NCBI GenBank assembly: GCA_018896025.1 | Contig: JAHIND010000009.1 | Coordinates: 1 to 64,000 of the forward strand | DNA: 64,000 nt | Source: Pseudomonadota bacterium | GTDB lineage: Bacteria > Desulfobacterota > Desulfarculia > Desulfarculales > Desulfarculaceae | Direction: 5' to 3' | In this document: positions 19,634 through 28,525 of the stretch, in pieces | How the letters are laid out: the number at the start of each line of letters is the position of its first letter | Position numbering within the stretch: the stretch's first letter is position 1 | The notes under the pieces: model-generated | Told to the model about the DNA's origin: nothing | Database searches by the model: none | The model's input: only the letters and a program-made list of their open reading frames with translations | Made by a program: the position numbers and the translations under genes

Positions 19634-22096
19634 TCAACGACTCTTGTCAGCCAGAGCAGGTAGAAACACTTCGAATTTGGTACCTTGGCCCGGTTGGCTT
19701 TGGCAGGATATATAACCTCCATGTGACTTAACTATGCCATGGACAGTTGCAAGCCCCAAGCCGGTTCCCTTCCCGATTTCTTTGGTGGTGAAAAATGGGT
19801 CATATATCTGTCTCAAGGTGTGCTGATCCATGCCCTGGCCGGTATCAGTCACCCGCAATACCACATGAAGGCCGGGACTCAGTCCAGGACGGGTTTTGCA
19901 AAAATATTCGTCCAAATTTATATTGCTGGCTTCTAATATCAGCTTACCCCCCAAGGGCATGGCATCCCGGGCATTAGAGGCCAGGTTGCTCATTATCTGT
20001 TTGATTAAGTTCTCACTGCCATTGATTTTGTAGAGATCTGGAGCCAAGTTGACTTCAACTTCGATCATTCCGGGCAACGTATGTTTGATAAATTCGATGG
20101 TTCGCAGCAACTCTTCGCCTAGGTCGATGGGCTCCTTTTCAATTTCTATTTGCCGGCTAAATATGAGTATTTGACGCACTAAATTTCGCGCCCTCATAGC
20201 TGCATTAATAATCTCATTCAATTGGCTGTTTAATGCTGTGGGGTCGGCTATATCGCCCAGTGCCAACTCCGCATAGCCCATAATTACAGCCATGATATTG
20301 TTAAATTCGTGAGCTATACCTGCGGACAAGGTCCCAAGGTATTCTATCTTTTGGGCTTCCCTAATTTTGGCCTCTAATTCTCTACGCAGAGTGATATCCC
20401 TGCTCACTCCCTGCAAGTGACTATAGTTACTCTGGGCATCGAAAACCACATCCACCACCACCTCGGTCCACACCGTGGAGCCGTCCTTGCGTGGCTGCTC
20501 AAGCTCAAGGGTAAACGAAGGAATGTCATGGTCCCCTCCCGCTATTTGAGCAGTAATTTTTTTGATGACTTCGTGGACCAACTGCATGGACTTGGGACTT
20601 AGGGTATTTTCCAGGGGTTGTCCCACTACTTCCGCAGGCGTAAACCCGCGGAGTTTTCCCACTGACGGGCTGACATAAGTCACCTTGAAATCTTTGTCGA
20701 TACTCCAAATAACATCCGAGGCGTGCTCGGCCAGCAACCGATATCTCTCTTCACTTTCGATCAGTTTTGTCTGGGCCTGCTTTTGCTCACTAATATCCTG
20801 AGCCATAACAATGATAGCATCGCCATCCTCGCCGTCTCCCAGAAAGGCGCAATGGACTACGCAATCAAGAGCCGTGCCATCCATACGCACGCATTTTGTC
20901 TCAACCACCGCTTCGCCCGTTTCATTCAGAGAATTGCCGATAGTTGCGGCAGTGCGGCCAAAGGCAACCGCATTGGGAAAGAACTTTGCAAGATTTTGTC
21001 CGTCCAACTCCTTTAGTCCGGAACCCAGCATCTTTCCCAGGGCCTGGTTGTGCCAAACCATCACCTGATTCTTTACCAGGCCGATTCCCAAGGGAGAATT
21101 GGCCAGAATAGCTCTGAGAGTCGCCTCAGAATGGGATAGGGCTTCAGCGCGCTTGTTCACCAGAATGCGAAGCCGAATGTTCCATAGCCAGGCCAATAAA
21201 GCCAAGGCTATTAAAAGCCCCGCACTTGTCAGGAAGTAGTTCAGGTTTCTAACGACAAAGGGTTTGCCAACTTTATATTGAATCCCTAGCCAGGTGGTGT
21301 TTATCCGGTCCAGTGTGCCGGTTTCCTTGGCCAAGGATATCCCCTTGTTGAGGATACTCTGTAAAACATGATTCCCGTGTTTCACTCCCATGCAGTTCTG
21401 ACCAACATAGAGCGGCATGCCCACCTTTTTGATTAAATCGGTCAGGTGGTTGGAGTAGATATGGTAGAGCACGATTTGTTCATCGCCGATGACTGCGTCG
21501 GCCTTACCGGCAATAACCATATCGGTCGCCTGGGCAAAATTACTGGTCCAGACCACCTTGAATTTTATGCGTCTTGATTCCAGAAACTCATAGGCATAAT
21601 CGCCGGCCTGCATGGCGATGGTCTTACCGTTTAAGTCTTCGATACGTTTTATGTCAGGCCGATCCGACTTCACGAAGATTGAGGCTGGCACTGAAAACAT
21701 GATTTGGGTGAAGTCGAATACCTGATCGCGTTTTTTGCTGTAAAAAAGACTGGTGATTACATCAGCATTGCCGCTGAGCACCGTTTCCTGAGCATCTTTG
21801 AAGCTGGCGTTGACAAAGCGAGTTTTAAAACCGAATCTAGTGGCAATCCAGCGGGCAAGTTCAATGGACATACCCGTGTGGTCACCATCTTCTCCCAGGA
21901 ATTCAAAGGGCGGATAATGCGTCTGACTGATAAATACGATTGCGCCTTTTTGCCGTAAATATTCTCGCTCTTGTTGGGTAAGCTCTTCAGCTTGGGCAAA
22001 GCTGACCACTGCGAATACAAGAAAAATCCCGGCCAGCAGGCTCTGTATTATTTTTTCTAATCTGCCGATGCTGAGCATAACTGACTCCGAACTCAT
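19634..22096 (-). CDS. Sensor kinase with periplasmic SBP_bac_3 domain and two PAS
   Basis: Membrane sensor kinase of 820 residues. After a signal-anchor (about 17-36) comes a periplasmic solute-binding domain of family 3 (about 45-272, LVFISQTHYPPFEFLGEDGD and the GADYAYE-like region), one membrane span (about 287-305), two PAS domains (about 325-440 and 450-575), HisKA with LSAGIAHEFNNIMAVIMGYA, and HATPase with GKGTGLGLATVHGIV. It should bind a small amino-acid-like ligand outside and signal inside. There is no receiver domain and no regulator gene beside it. GGGAAG lies upstream of the ATG at 22096. Confidence 0.9.
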   Translation of the reverse strand: MSSESVMLSIGRLEKIIQSLLAGIFLVFAVVSFAQAEELTQQEREYLRQKGAIVFISQTHYPPFEFLGEDGDHTGMSIELARWIATRFGFKTRFVNASFKDAQETVLSGNADVITSLFYSKKRDQVFDFTQIMFSVPASIFVKSDRPDIKRIEDLNGKTIAMQAGDYAYEFLESRRIKFKVVWTSNFAQATDMVIAGKADAVIGDEQIVLYHIYSNHLTDLIKKVGMPLYVGQNCMGVKHGNHVLQSILNKGISLAKETGTLDRINTTWLGIQYKVGKPFVVRNLNYFLTSAGLLIALALLAWLWNIRLRILVNKRAEALSHSEATLRAILANSPLGIGLVKNQVMVWHNQALGKMLGSGLKELDGQNLAKFFPNAVAFGRTAATIGNSLNETGEAVVETKCVRMDGTALDCVVHCAFLGDGEDGDAIIVMAQDISEQKQAQTKLIESEERYRLLAEHASDVIWSIDKDFKVTYVSPSVGKLRGFTPAEVVGQPLENTLSPKSMQLVHEVIKKITAQIAGGDHDIPSFTLELEQPRKDGSTVWTEVVVDVVFDAQSNYSHLQGVSRDITLRRELEAKIREAQKIEYLGTLSAGIAHEFNNIMAVIMGYAELALGDIADPTALNSQLNEIINAAMRARNLVRQILIFSRQIEIEKEPIDLGEELLRTIEFIKHTLPGMIEVEVNLAPDLYKINGSENLIKQIMSNLASNARDAMPLGGKLILEASNINLDEYFCKTRPGLSPGLHVVLRVTDTGQGMDQHTLRQIYDPFFTTKEIGKGTGLGLATVHGIVKSHGGYISCQSQPGQGTKFEVFLPALADKSR

Positions 22097-22173
22097 GTGT
22101 TCTTCCCAGAGCCAACGCCTGTCTTTATTATGTCACAAAATATGCGAGACGGGCCATTGTGGCATCTCAATCC

Positions 22174-22382
22174 GGCTCTTCAGCGTTAGCTGTGGAATAT
22201 AGATCATGGTGATGAAGGTAAAAACCTTACGGTATCCACGCGCTCTTGCCCTGGCGGCTTGGAAAATGCCGTTGAGGCCCTCCAGCCTCGCGTTTGAATA
22301 GATCGAGGCCCATCGCCGCAGTATGAGGGGGGCATGTCACCCTAAGGAGGTCAGGGCCTTTAGTACCGGAACCAGGATCCTG
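22174..22382 (-). pseudogene. ISL3 transposase 3'-end relic with terminal repeat
   Basis: From 22174 the sequence GGCTCTTCAGCGTTAGCTG matches the left terminal repeat of the ISL3 element at 7989/12266. The following about 190 bp match the end of its transposase gene (12260-12475) with many substitutions and a deletion of about 30 bases. It has no open frame and is a decayed end of a related element. Confidence 0.75.
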
Positions 22383-22409
22383 AGCTTTATGCCTGCAATC
22401 GGCCGGGTC

Positions 22410-22766
22410 TCAGTTGTTGTCGATGGATTTCTTCAGGATGGATTGACGAAGCACGTCTTCATCCAAACCCAGTATGTGGGCGCAATGCTGAAAGGTAAGA
22501 TGGGCATCTCCGCCATTAAACCAGTCCAAAGCTTCTCCCCTGTGCTCGGGGTGCTGTAGATCCCGAATGGCCCGCAAGATCATGCGCCCGGCCAGTTCCT
22601 GGTAACCCTCAATGCATTTTAAGGCATGGTGTGGCATGCGCGAAGTGTAAAGGTGAGGGGGGATTTGGTCAATGCGCGGGATACCCTCGGTTTGAGCCGG
22701 CTTTACCCAAGGCCCATTAAGAACGGTCCTCTTGTAATTCCCTCTGACTGGCCAAAGAGCCCTCAA
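22410..22766 (-). CDS. Hypothetical protein between two ISL3 relics
   Basis: A 118-codon frame that I cannot assign. Its C-terminal half (LRAIRDLQHPEHRGEALDWF followed by a helix and LGLDEDVLRQSILKK) resembles small proteins of phages and integrative elements, in which an Ala-Leu-x-Trp-Phe segment precedes a short helix-turn-helix-like end. It may be a further early gene of the Mu-like module, cut off from it by the ISL3 relic at 22786. A short segment HALKCI also occurs in the ISL3 transposase, so a chimeric origin is possible. Confidence 0.4.
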   Translation of the reverse strand: MRALWPVRGNYKRTVLNGPWVKPAQTEGIPRIDQIPPHLYTSRMPHHALKCIEGYQELAGRMILRAIRDLQHPEHRGEALDWFNGGDAHLTFQHCAHILGLDEDVLRQSILKKSIDNN

Positions 22767-22785
22767 TTTGGTGCCCCCTTAATAT

Positions 22786-22862
22786 GGTTCTTCATCGTCG
22801 GTTGTTGAATTTGATTAATTCTCTCCGTGTGCCGTGATGAAATAGGTCATGGTGGTGCTTCA
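22786..22862 (-). pseudogene. Second ISL3 terminal relic
   Basis: About 75 bp starting GGTTCTTCATCGTCGGTTG, followed by a stretch that matches the extreme transposase 3' end of the ISL3 element at 12266-12320 with roughly one difference in five. It has the same orientation as the relic at 22174, so the two are not the two ends of one element. Confidence 0.65.
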
Positions 22863-22878
22863 ATCTCGGGACTTGATC

Positions 22879-23406
22879 TCAGGCGATGAAATGATGGCTG
22901 TGCATCTTACCCTCTTCACTCCAGTCCCGACTGGTCCGAGCCTTACCACGCCTGGCCCAGCGAAAGAGGGGTGGGTTGTCGCGGTGAGGTGCTTCCTTGG
23001 CCAACCGGTAGCGAAATTTACCCACCTCGCGGATCAGGCCCCGTTTGCGTATTTCCTGCAGCCATTCGAGCGCCCCCCGACGATTGACTCCAGATATCTG
23101 CATTAGGTCTTTGGATGAGAACGCCCCCCGCAGGCTTAGTTGGTGCGCCGCCCGCCAAAGGTTTTTGAAAGCCTCCCTTTTGCGATTGTCCGGCTTTTCC
23201 ACCAGCCGGCATCGGCAATCCGGCAGTAGGAGGATCTCCCCACGCTTGAGCAAATACTCCAGGGCGTCATTCACCTGGCGCACGGTGAGGCCGGCTTCAT
23301 CCATCATGCGGGCGTAAATCTCTCCCACGGAGGCCGCGCCGCCCGCTTGTTTCAGAAAGACCCGCATTATCACCGGGCGTCGTTTAGAGGCGATCCTGCC
23401 GGCCAT
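22879..23406 (-). CDS. Winged-helix-like accessory protein of the Mu-like module
   Basis: Protein of 175 residues starting MAGRIASKRRP. It has two segments that read like winged helices: GEIYARMMDEAGLTVRQVND with ALEYLLKRGEILLLP, and FSSKDLMQISGVNRRGALEW with LQEIRKRGLIREVGKFRY. Its ATG overlaps the stop of the MuB-like gene (ATGA at about 23403-23406), so it belongs to the same transcript. Function unknown; DNA binding is likely from the fold pattern. A longer in-frame start at 23484 would overlap the ATPase gene. Confidence 0.7.
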   Translation of the reverse strand: MAGRIASKRRPVIMRVFLKQAGGAASVGEIYARMMDEAGLTVRQVNDALEYLLKRGEILLLPDCRCRLVEKPDNRKREAFKNLWRAAHQLSLRGAFSSKDLMQISGVNRRGALEWLQEIRKRGLIREVGKFRYRLAKEAPHRDNPPLFRWARRGKARTSRDWSEEGKMHSHHFIA

Positions 23407-24185
23407 CACTTGACCACTTTGAGCCTGGCCCCACTCGCGCGGAGCTTGCCGCGGGCCACTTCCGCCGAAATCTTCTGAGCCCATTCAGGGCGCACCTTCT
23501 GGGAGCCTTGAGCCTTGGCCACCGCTTCCAGGCGGGCCAGATGGACAATCGCCTGGCGGAGGTTGCCGTGAGTGGCCCGGCGAATTACTTCCGCTGATGG
23601 TTCATCCATCGACAGCCCGGCCAGCTCGCCTGCCAGGTGAATCAGTTCTCCCGAGTCCAGCGGCGCAAATTCTTCGCTCATACGCACTCGGTCCCAAAAC
23701 TGCGCAAAGCGGCTCAAAATCTTGGCCAAGCCGTCCATACCCACCAGCAGCACGGGAGCTCCCGAGGCGTCGTGTAGATCGCGCACCGTATCCAAAAGCG
23801 GCGGGGTGTTGGGAGGCTGCGCGCCCTTGGCTAGATAGTCGGCCTCATCGACGATCAACAGTCCGTTGCCCAAAGAGGGCACCCCCAGACGCTCTCCCAA
23901 GGCCTCGGCCGCCCGGGTGAGGTTGTCCGCCGCGCTGACCGTGAGCGTGCCCCCCAAGCCCGCCAAGATGCATTTGAGCATGGCGTTGGGCGTCCACACC
24001 CGGGCCGCCGACACGTAAACCGCCCCGGTCTTGGCCGCCAAATGATCCACCGCCCGCGTCTTACCCCTTCCCGCCGGGCCGTATATCAGGCCCAAACGCG
24101 GCTCCCCGCTGGAAGCGCTTTTTATGGCCTCCACCACCTCCCATAATCGGGTCAGATTTTTGGTTCGAACAAGCTTGGCCTTCAT
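23406..24185 (-). CDS. MuB-like transposition target ATPase
   Basis: AAA+ ATPase of 259 residues, the partner that in phage Mu coats target DNA and stimulates the transposase. Walker A is GPAGRGKT (LIYGPAGRGKTRAVDHLAA), Walker B LLIVDEADYL, sensor-1 region PVLLVGMDGLAKIL, and a helical C-terminal part. Its start overlaps the transposase stop by four bases (24182-24185). MuB is 312 residues, so this is a shorter version without the long N-terminal arm. Confidence 0.87.
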   Translation of the reverse strand: MKAKLVRTKNLTRLWEVVEAIKSASSGEPRLGLIYGPAGRGKTRAVDHLAAKTGAVYVSAARVWTPNAMLKCILAGLGGTLTVSAADNLTRAAEALGERLGVPSLGNGLLIVDEADYLAKGAQPPNTPPLLDTVRDLHDASGAPVLLVGMDGLAKILSRFAQFWDRVRMSEEFAPLDSGELIHLAGELAGLSMDEPSAEVIRRATHGNLRQAIVHLARLEAVAKAQGSQKVRPEWAQKISAEVARGKLRASGARLKVVK

Positions 24186-26332
24186 TGCTCCATCTCCATG
24201 GAACCTATGCGGTCCCGCTGACCTTGCATGTATTGCTTAAACTGATGCCCGCCAAGTTGCTCCCACATCTCGGTTCCTTTGAATTGCTCCAGGAAGGCCA
24301 GGTCCGCCGAGGTGTTGTTTAGCCCCACTCGCACCCGGGCCATTATCCAAAGCGCCCGCTGAAGATCCGTGGTGAAAAGTGGACGGGCGCTGACCTTGAT
24401 CCTTTCGCCAAAGGGGGTTAAAACAATTTGGCCGCTCGCCTCGATTTCTCCGCTCGCCTCGGGTGACAACAGCCTCGTTTCATCGAAGGCCCGGGGGCTG
24501 AATTGCTCCGGAGTCTGCTCCGGAGAGGCAAGAGCCCCTGGTGGCTCTCGATCTAAAAACTCCCGCCTGGCCTCCGCCGCCGCTCGCATTTCGGGTAGAT
24601 CTATGTTGGGCGCCGGCAGGGGCGGGAAAGGCTTGGCCTGGGAAACCACTTCATCCAGCCGGGCCCGTTCCAGATGGTCCAACTCCAAAGCCTTGATCCG
24701 CTCCCGGGCTGCCCTGGCCTCCGCCCGCCGGATGGACCACCAGCGCTTTTTCCGCTCATTTATTTGTTGGGGAGTCAGATTCAGCCGGTCGATATCAGTG
24801 GCCACGCAAAGAAAGTCGCCTTCTTGGTCAAACACATAGATAATGCCGGCGTCTAGCGGATCGGGGCGCACCGAAACCCGCTCCGAGGGAGCTAAGGCCA
24901 CGAGTTCTTCGGCCGTGTACAGACCCTTGTTGTAGTTGATGCGGCATTGCCTAACCGTGCGTGTTACAAGGGGCTTCAACAGCAGGAACAGCTGCTCCAG
25001 TGGGGCCACGTCCGGCTGCCACCCCTGGGACAAGGCACTTTCCCAGCGCTCCCGGGGCGTGCTGCTGATGCTGGATACGGTGTGGTTGTTCTCGAAATCC
25101 ACCACCCATTTGTCCGTCAGCTCTTGAAGCTCGGCCAGGGTGTGTTTGATTTCTATGACCTCGGGCCGCTTGACTAGGCTGTTGCCCGTGTAGCCGGTCA
25201 GGGTGCGCAGCAGATCCGAAACCAAATGAAAGGCGATCTCCGCGTGCGGCTTGAGCTCGGGGCTGTGGCCGGGTATCTCCGGCGCACTGATGCCCAGGGC
25301 GAAGAAAAACTCTTGCACCTGTTTGCTCTGGTAGTCCTTACCCAGGTCGACAATCACTTGACCGGGGATGCCGAGCTTCTTGAATGCCTTGAAAAAGGTC
25401 GAGGCAATCGGATCGCCGCCGCCTTTTTCCCACACCCCGAACACCGGTCGACGGGTCCACACGTCCACCACCACGATCATGGTGCAACGTTTGCCGTCAG
25501 CGGTCATCAGGTCCGCCCGAGTGGAATCGGCTTCCCAGCGTTGGTTGGGCTCAGTGAGGCCGGCGTCGGCCCGGCCCAGGGAAGGTTGGTAATGACGTTT
25601 GAAAGCGGAAGGTTGATGCAGAAGAGTTATAAGGGCCGCTTGTTCCTTGCGGAATCGGGCAACCAAGTTCCTTACCGTGCCCTTGGCCGGCAAGTGGCGG
25701 TCTTTAAACTTGTAGACCATCAACTTGAATATCTTGGCCGAGGTGATCCCTGGTCGGCCCAACACGCAGCCCTCAATGAAGTCCCTTACCTCCCTATCTG
25801 TGGGACTGCGTGGGTGCTTGCCCCGCTGGTCCATCAAGCCGGCCAGGCCTTTTTCATTAAAGGCCCGGCGCCAGCGGTAGACGCTCCGCCGGGACAAAGG
25901 GCCCAACTTGGCCTTCAGCCGCTGAGCCACCAGGCCCCGGTTGAATCCATTCAGCCAACGATCAAGGGCGGACCCTCGGTTAAGGCCTGCCGCCTTTCCC
26001 AACGCCATAACCTCTTCGGCGAGCGTCAACACCCTGGCCTTGGCCAGGGCCAGGTCCAAGGCCTGCTCCGGAGCCTTATGAAGGTTGGCCGCGCTTTCCG
26101 GACGGCAGTGGCGCGGCTCGAGGTCGTTTATGGTGATGTTCCGCAGACGGTGGCTCAAAAGCCGGCGCTGCATGATCGGCGGCAGGGAGGCGACTTCGTA
26201 ATACTTTACTTGGCCGCCCCGGCCACGGCCAGGCACGGAAAGGGAACTCCAGTTATTTGTGTTTTTAGCAACCGCTTGCCGGGTGATGCCCAGCGCTTGG
26301 GCCAACCCCGTTGAAGATACCAGCTGATTCAT
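24182..26332 (-). CDS. MuA-like DDE transposase
   Basis: Transposase of about 716 residues (MuA is 663). An N-terminal Mu-type winged helix (MNQLVSSTGLAQALGITRQA) and helix-turn-helix domains precede the integrase core with Asp in QRWEADSTRAD, Asp in VIVDLGKDYQSK and Glu in LKPHAEIAFHLVSDLL, then a beta-barrel domain and a charged helical tail. The ATG at 26332 overlaps the stop of the preceding small gene; a 26377 start is in frame but less likely. GC-rich, unlike the repressor end of the module. Confidence 0.9.
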   Translation of the reverse strand: MNQLVSSTGLAQALGITRQAVAKNTNNWSSLSVPGRGRGGQVKYYEVASLPPIMQRRLLSHRLRNITINDLEPRHCRPESAANLHKAPEQALDLALAKARVLTLAEEVMALGKAAGLNRGSALDRWLNGFNRGLVAQRLKAKLGPLSRRSVYRWRRAFNEKGLAGLMDQRGKHPRSPTDREVRDFIEGCVLGRPGITSAKIFKLMVYKFKDRHLPAKGTVRNLVARFRKEQAALITLLHQPSAFKRHYQPSLGRADAGLTEPNQRWEADSTRADLMTADGKRCTMIVVVDVWTRRPVFGVWEKGGGDPIASTFFKAFKKLGIPGQVIVDLGKDYQSKQVQEFFFALGISAPEIPGHSPELKPHAEIAFHLVSDLLRTLTGYTGNSLVKRPEVIEIKHTLAELQELTDKWVVDFENNHTVSSISSTPRERWESALSQGWQPDVAPLEQLFLLLKPLVTRTVRQCRINYNKGLYTAEELVALAPSERVSVRPDPLDAGIIYVFDQEGDFLCVATDIDRLNLTPQQINERKKRWWSIRRAEARAARERIKALELDHLERARLDEVVSQAKPFPPLPAPNIDLPEMRAAAEARREFLDREPPGALASPEQTPEQFSPRAFDETRLLSPEASGEIEASGQIVLTPFGERIKVSARPLFTTDLQRALWIMARVRVGLNNTSADLAFLEQFKGTEMWEQLGGHQFKQYMQGQRDRIGSMEMEQ

Positions 26333-26667
26333 CTCGTCTCGTCCCAAGGCAGTGAAGCGTGGCCCGTTAGAGCCCATCCGGGCCTTGTTGCTGCATGGTG
26401 ACCAGGGCCGGCACCGTCAAAGGCGGCGGGGACGACACTCACTTCCGGCTTCTCCTGACCGAAATCCTCCTTGGCCATCACCTTCTTGAGGTCTTTGTTT
26501 CGCTGTTTTATCTCCCCCTTCATCAGTTCGTTGAGAACCTGACTGATGGTGTGCCGAAGCTCCAGGCCGAAATTCCAGCAGTCCGGCGTGGGATAGGGCG
26601 GGTGCGGCACCTCAAAATAATTGAACAGATCGTTCTGCCGGGAATCCGGGGCGCGGCGAAGGGCCAT
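26329..26667 (-). CDS. Small hypothetical protein before the MuA-like gene
   Basis: A 112-residue protein without an assigned function. The middle part (CWNFGLELRHTISQVLNELM) reads as a helix typical of small early proteins of transposable phages; the C-terminal third is low in structure. It overlaps the transposase start by four bases and lies two bases after the Ner-like gene, so it is a true member of the operon. Confidence 0.65.
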   Translation of the reverse strand: MALRRAPDSRQNDLFNYFEVPHPPYPTPDCWNFGLELRHTISQVLNELMKGEIKQRNKDLKKVMAKEDFGQEKPEVSVVPAAFDGAGPGHHAATRPGWALTGHASLPWDETR

Positions 26668-26669
26668 GT

Positions 26670-27032
26670 TTACTTATACCCCCGCATCTTTACATTGCAG
26701 CCCGTGCCGGGTGCGTGGTTTAATGGGGTCGCATGAGGGACCATGCGGTGATCACGACGTTTATTGGACTGGCCGTCTAGAGCACGATGCCCAATCTTGT
26801 TGGCATTTTTAATGAATGCAGGAGTTTGTGCTAATTCGGGGAATACTTTGATTGGGTCACATTCAATGGCGCCGGCTATACTGCGCATGATACGGACTGA
26901 AGAAATAAAACCATGCATATAGACTGTGTTACGTACTGCTTGTCTCGTAGCTGGCGGTGAGAGACGGCGACCCACCTCAGCAAATGATAGTTTCCGCCGT
27001 TGCAGTTCAGATAGGATTTGGTGTCTGCTCAT
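26670..27032 (-). CDS. Ner-like helix-turn-helix regulator
   Basis: A 120-residue protein whose first 70 residues match the Ner/Nlp helix-turn-helix pattern: ELQRRKLSFAEVGRRLSPPA, a second helix, and the closing IECDPIKVFPEL. Ner proteins turn down early transcription in Mu-like phages. It is the first gene of the leftward early operon, divergent from the repressor gene. The C-terminal 50 residues are basic and have no counterpart that I know. It is notably AT-richer than the transposase. Confidence 0.75.
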   Translation of the reverse strand: MSRHQILSELQRRKLSFAEVGRRLSPPATRQAVRNTVYMHGFISSVRIMRSIAGAIECDPIKVFPELAQTPAFIKNANKIGHRALDGQSNKRRDHRMVPHATPLNHAPGTGCNVKMRGYK

Positions 27033-27077
27033 ACATCAAATTAGGTTGTGTTTTTATCATAAACGACTTTATTTGCC

Positions 27078-27106
27078 ATCTAACCTCTCATTAACGTCGT
27101 TGTCAA
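27078..27106 (-). promoter_or_regulatory. Probable early promoter of the Mu-like operon
   Basis: On the minus strand a perfect -35 hexamer TTGACA (27106-27101) is followed after 17 bp by TTAGAT (27083-27078), about 45 bp before the Ner-like start. It lies in the 92-bp gap between the divergent repressor and ner genes, where repressor operators would be expected. Confidence 0.5.
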
Positions 27107-27124
27107 CTACTTTTTAGGCAATTT

Positions 27125-27817
27125 ATGGGAAATATAAAAGCCATTATTGGTAGTAAGCTCCAGTTACTAAGAGAGTTGGCTGGCTGGACCCAGGAGCAAA
27201 TGGCCTCAAATATGGGAGGAGTTGTCGGAAAGGAGCAAATAGGGAGATATGAGCGGTTAGGGATCAGACCAAAAGAAGAGGTGCTTGAAGCCTATGCGAA
27301 AGCTCTTTATTTAGAACCGTGCTATGTGAATCAGTTAATCTCTGGAATTGATTTAATCCCAGAAGGGATATCTGTAACACTTCAGGGATTGCAGGTTGGA
27401 AGTCGTATATGGAAATTGAGGGCGGGGCGCAACATATTTGAGTTGGCTGAAAAAGCAGAGTTATTTCCGGAACATTGGTTACGCTATGAGTTAGGCCAAG
27501 GTCCTCCCTCTCTAGAGGTCTGTGATCGTGTTGCCTCTGTGCTAGGGTGTAACACGCAAGATATATTACAAAAAATACCTCCCGGTCATTCCATAGAGGA
27601 AACATTTGGTGCCAGCGACCATCAGTATATCAATGTCGAGAAGGCTACAAGAAATAAACTGAGTAAACCAATTGATGATTTTCAAACGGCCCATCTCCAG
27701 GATTTGATGGCCTTGATGTGTCAATTTATTGATAAAATGGGCAAAATAGATGGGCAACTCACAGAATACCGAAGAGAGATCAGAGACCTTAGATCACAAC
27801 TTAAGGGTAAAAGGTGA
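27125..27817 (+). CDS. XRE-family repressor of the Mu-like element
   Basis: A 230-residue protein with two helix-turn-helix domains: residues 5-75 (LQLLRELAGWTQEQMASNMG ... QIGRYERLG) and 90-150 (SRIWKLRAGRNIFELAEKAE), then a linker and a C-terminal coiled coil (about 195-228) that should dimerise. It is divergent from the early operon, as repressor c is in Mu. It lacks the S24 self-cleavage domain of lambda-type repressors, so induction would not be by RecA cleavage. AT-rich compared with the flanking core. Confidence 0.78.
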   Translation: MGNIKAIIGSKLQLLRELAGWTQEQMASNMGGVVGKEQIGRYERLGIRPKEEVLEAYAKALYLEPCYVNQLISGIDLIPEGISVTLQGLQVGSRIWKLRAGRNIFELAEKAELFPEHWLRYELGQGPPSLEVCDRVASVLGCNTQDILQKIPPGHSIEETFGASDHQYINVEKATRNKLSKPIDDFQTAHLQDLMALMCQFIDKMGKIDGQLTEYRREIRDLRSQLKGKR

Positions 27818-28239
27818 AAAACGGTACTCTCGTTTTTTCTAAGGAGATCATAACGATTCATAACTTCGACCGGTGTTTTTGCCGGGTGGGCTGAACTTTA
27901 TGTAGTGACGTCAACTCGGCCCAGGGGCTTGACTTTTTTCCTGTCACCCCCAACACTCAGCCGGGGCCTCGGTTGGAGCCTCCCGTTAAAGCTGGAGCCA
28001 CAGCCAGATGGCGGGAATTGCCTCGTGGCAATCCAACCAGTGGATGGAGCAACTGGCCCACCCGCATTTTGCTGGAACACGGAATGAAAGACCGACCGGT
28101 AACTTGAAGGCCGGAAGCCTTTATGCCTTTATAGCTATGGTGCACTTGTGAAGTATTGGTTGCAGGTTGGACCGCGCGTTTTGAAGGGCGTGGTATAGGC
28201 AACTAACTGATATAATTATATTTATTTGTTTTAAGGTTT

Positions 28240-28359
28240 GGTTGCTTAGTGGTTGCTTAGTCAGGGAATTTCAGCCCACCTCGACAGCCGACAAAGCAAC
28301 CTAGTGTGGCGACAAATTTTAATTAATTCTAATGATAGCAATTAGTTGTGTGGCAACCT
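28240..28359. repeat. Iterated GGTTGC / GCAACC motifs
   Basis: Tandem 11-mers GGTTGCTTAGT at 28240-28250 and 28251-28261, plus inverted copies GCAACCT at 28296-28302 and 28353-28359. The mix of direct and inverted copies near an element end resembles transposase or repressor binding arrays. Confidence 0.55.
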
Positions 28360-28437
28360 CAAAATTGTCTTTTGTCAGTTACGCTGTGCATCATTTCCCA
28401 GTTTTCTTTGCACTTGTGTCAAAAGCATAAAATCCCA

Positions 28438-28464
28438 TTTTGTGCCACTCCCGGGGGCACAAAA
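28438..28464. repeat. Perfect hairpin TTTTGTGCC / GGCACAAAA
   Basis: Nine-base arms at 28438-28446 and 28456-28464 around a 9-base loop. There is no T-run after the stem on either strand, so an operator or structural site is more likely than a terminator. Confidence 0.5.
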
Positions 28465-28482
28465 CCCCATATAACCCCCTGT

Positions 28483-28525
28483 TTCCCACATAAAAACAGC
28501 ATAAAAGCACTATTCCCACAAAACA
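28483..28525. repeat. Related direct repeats TTCCCACA(TA)AAAACA
   Basis: TTCCCACATAAAAACA at 28483-28498 and TTCCCACAAAACA at 28513-28525, with GCATAAAA repeated near 28425 and 28499. On the minus strand these end in TGTGGGAA, loosely like the end of a MuA binding site. Candidate transposon end sites. Confidence 0.4.

Noticed and set aside
22097..22173. Right end of the Mu-like element near TGTCTTTATTATGTCACA
   Set aside because: A partial match to the Mu end consensus is visible, but it lies outside an ISL3 relic and has no clear partner at the other side; too weak to claim.
28438..28464. Bidirectional terminator
   Set aside because: The hairpin is perfect but begins with TTTT and ends with AAAA, with no T-run after the stem on either strand.
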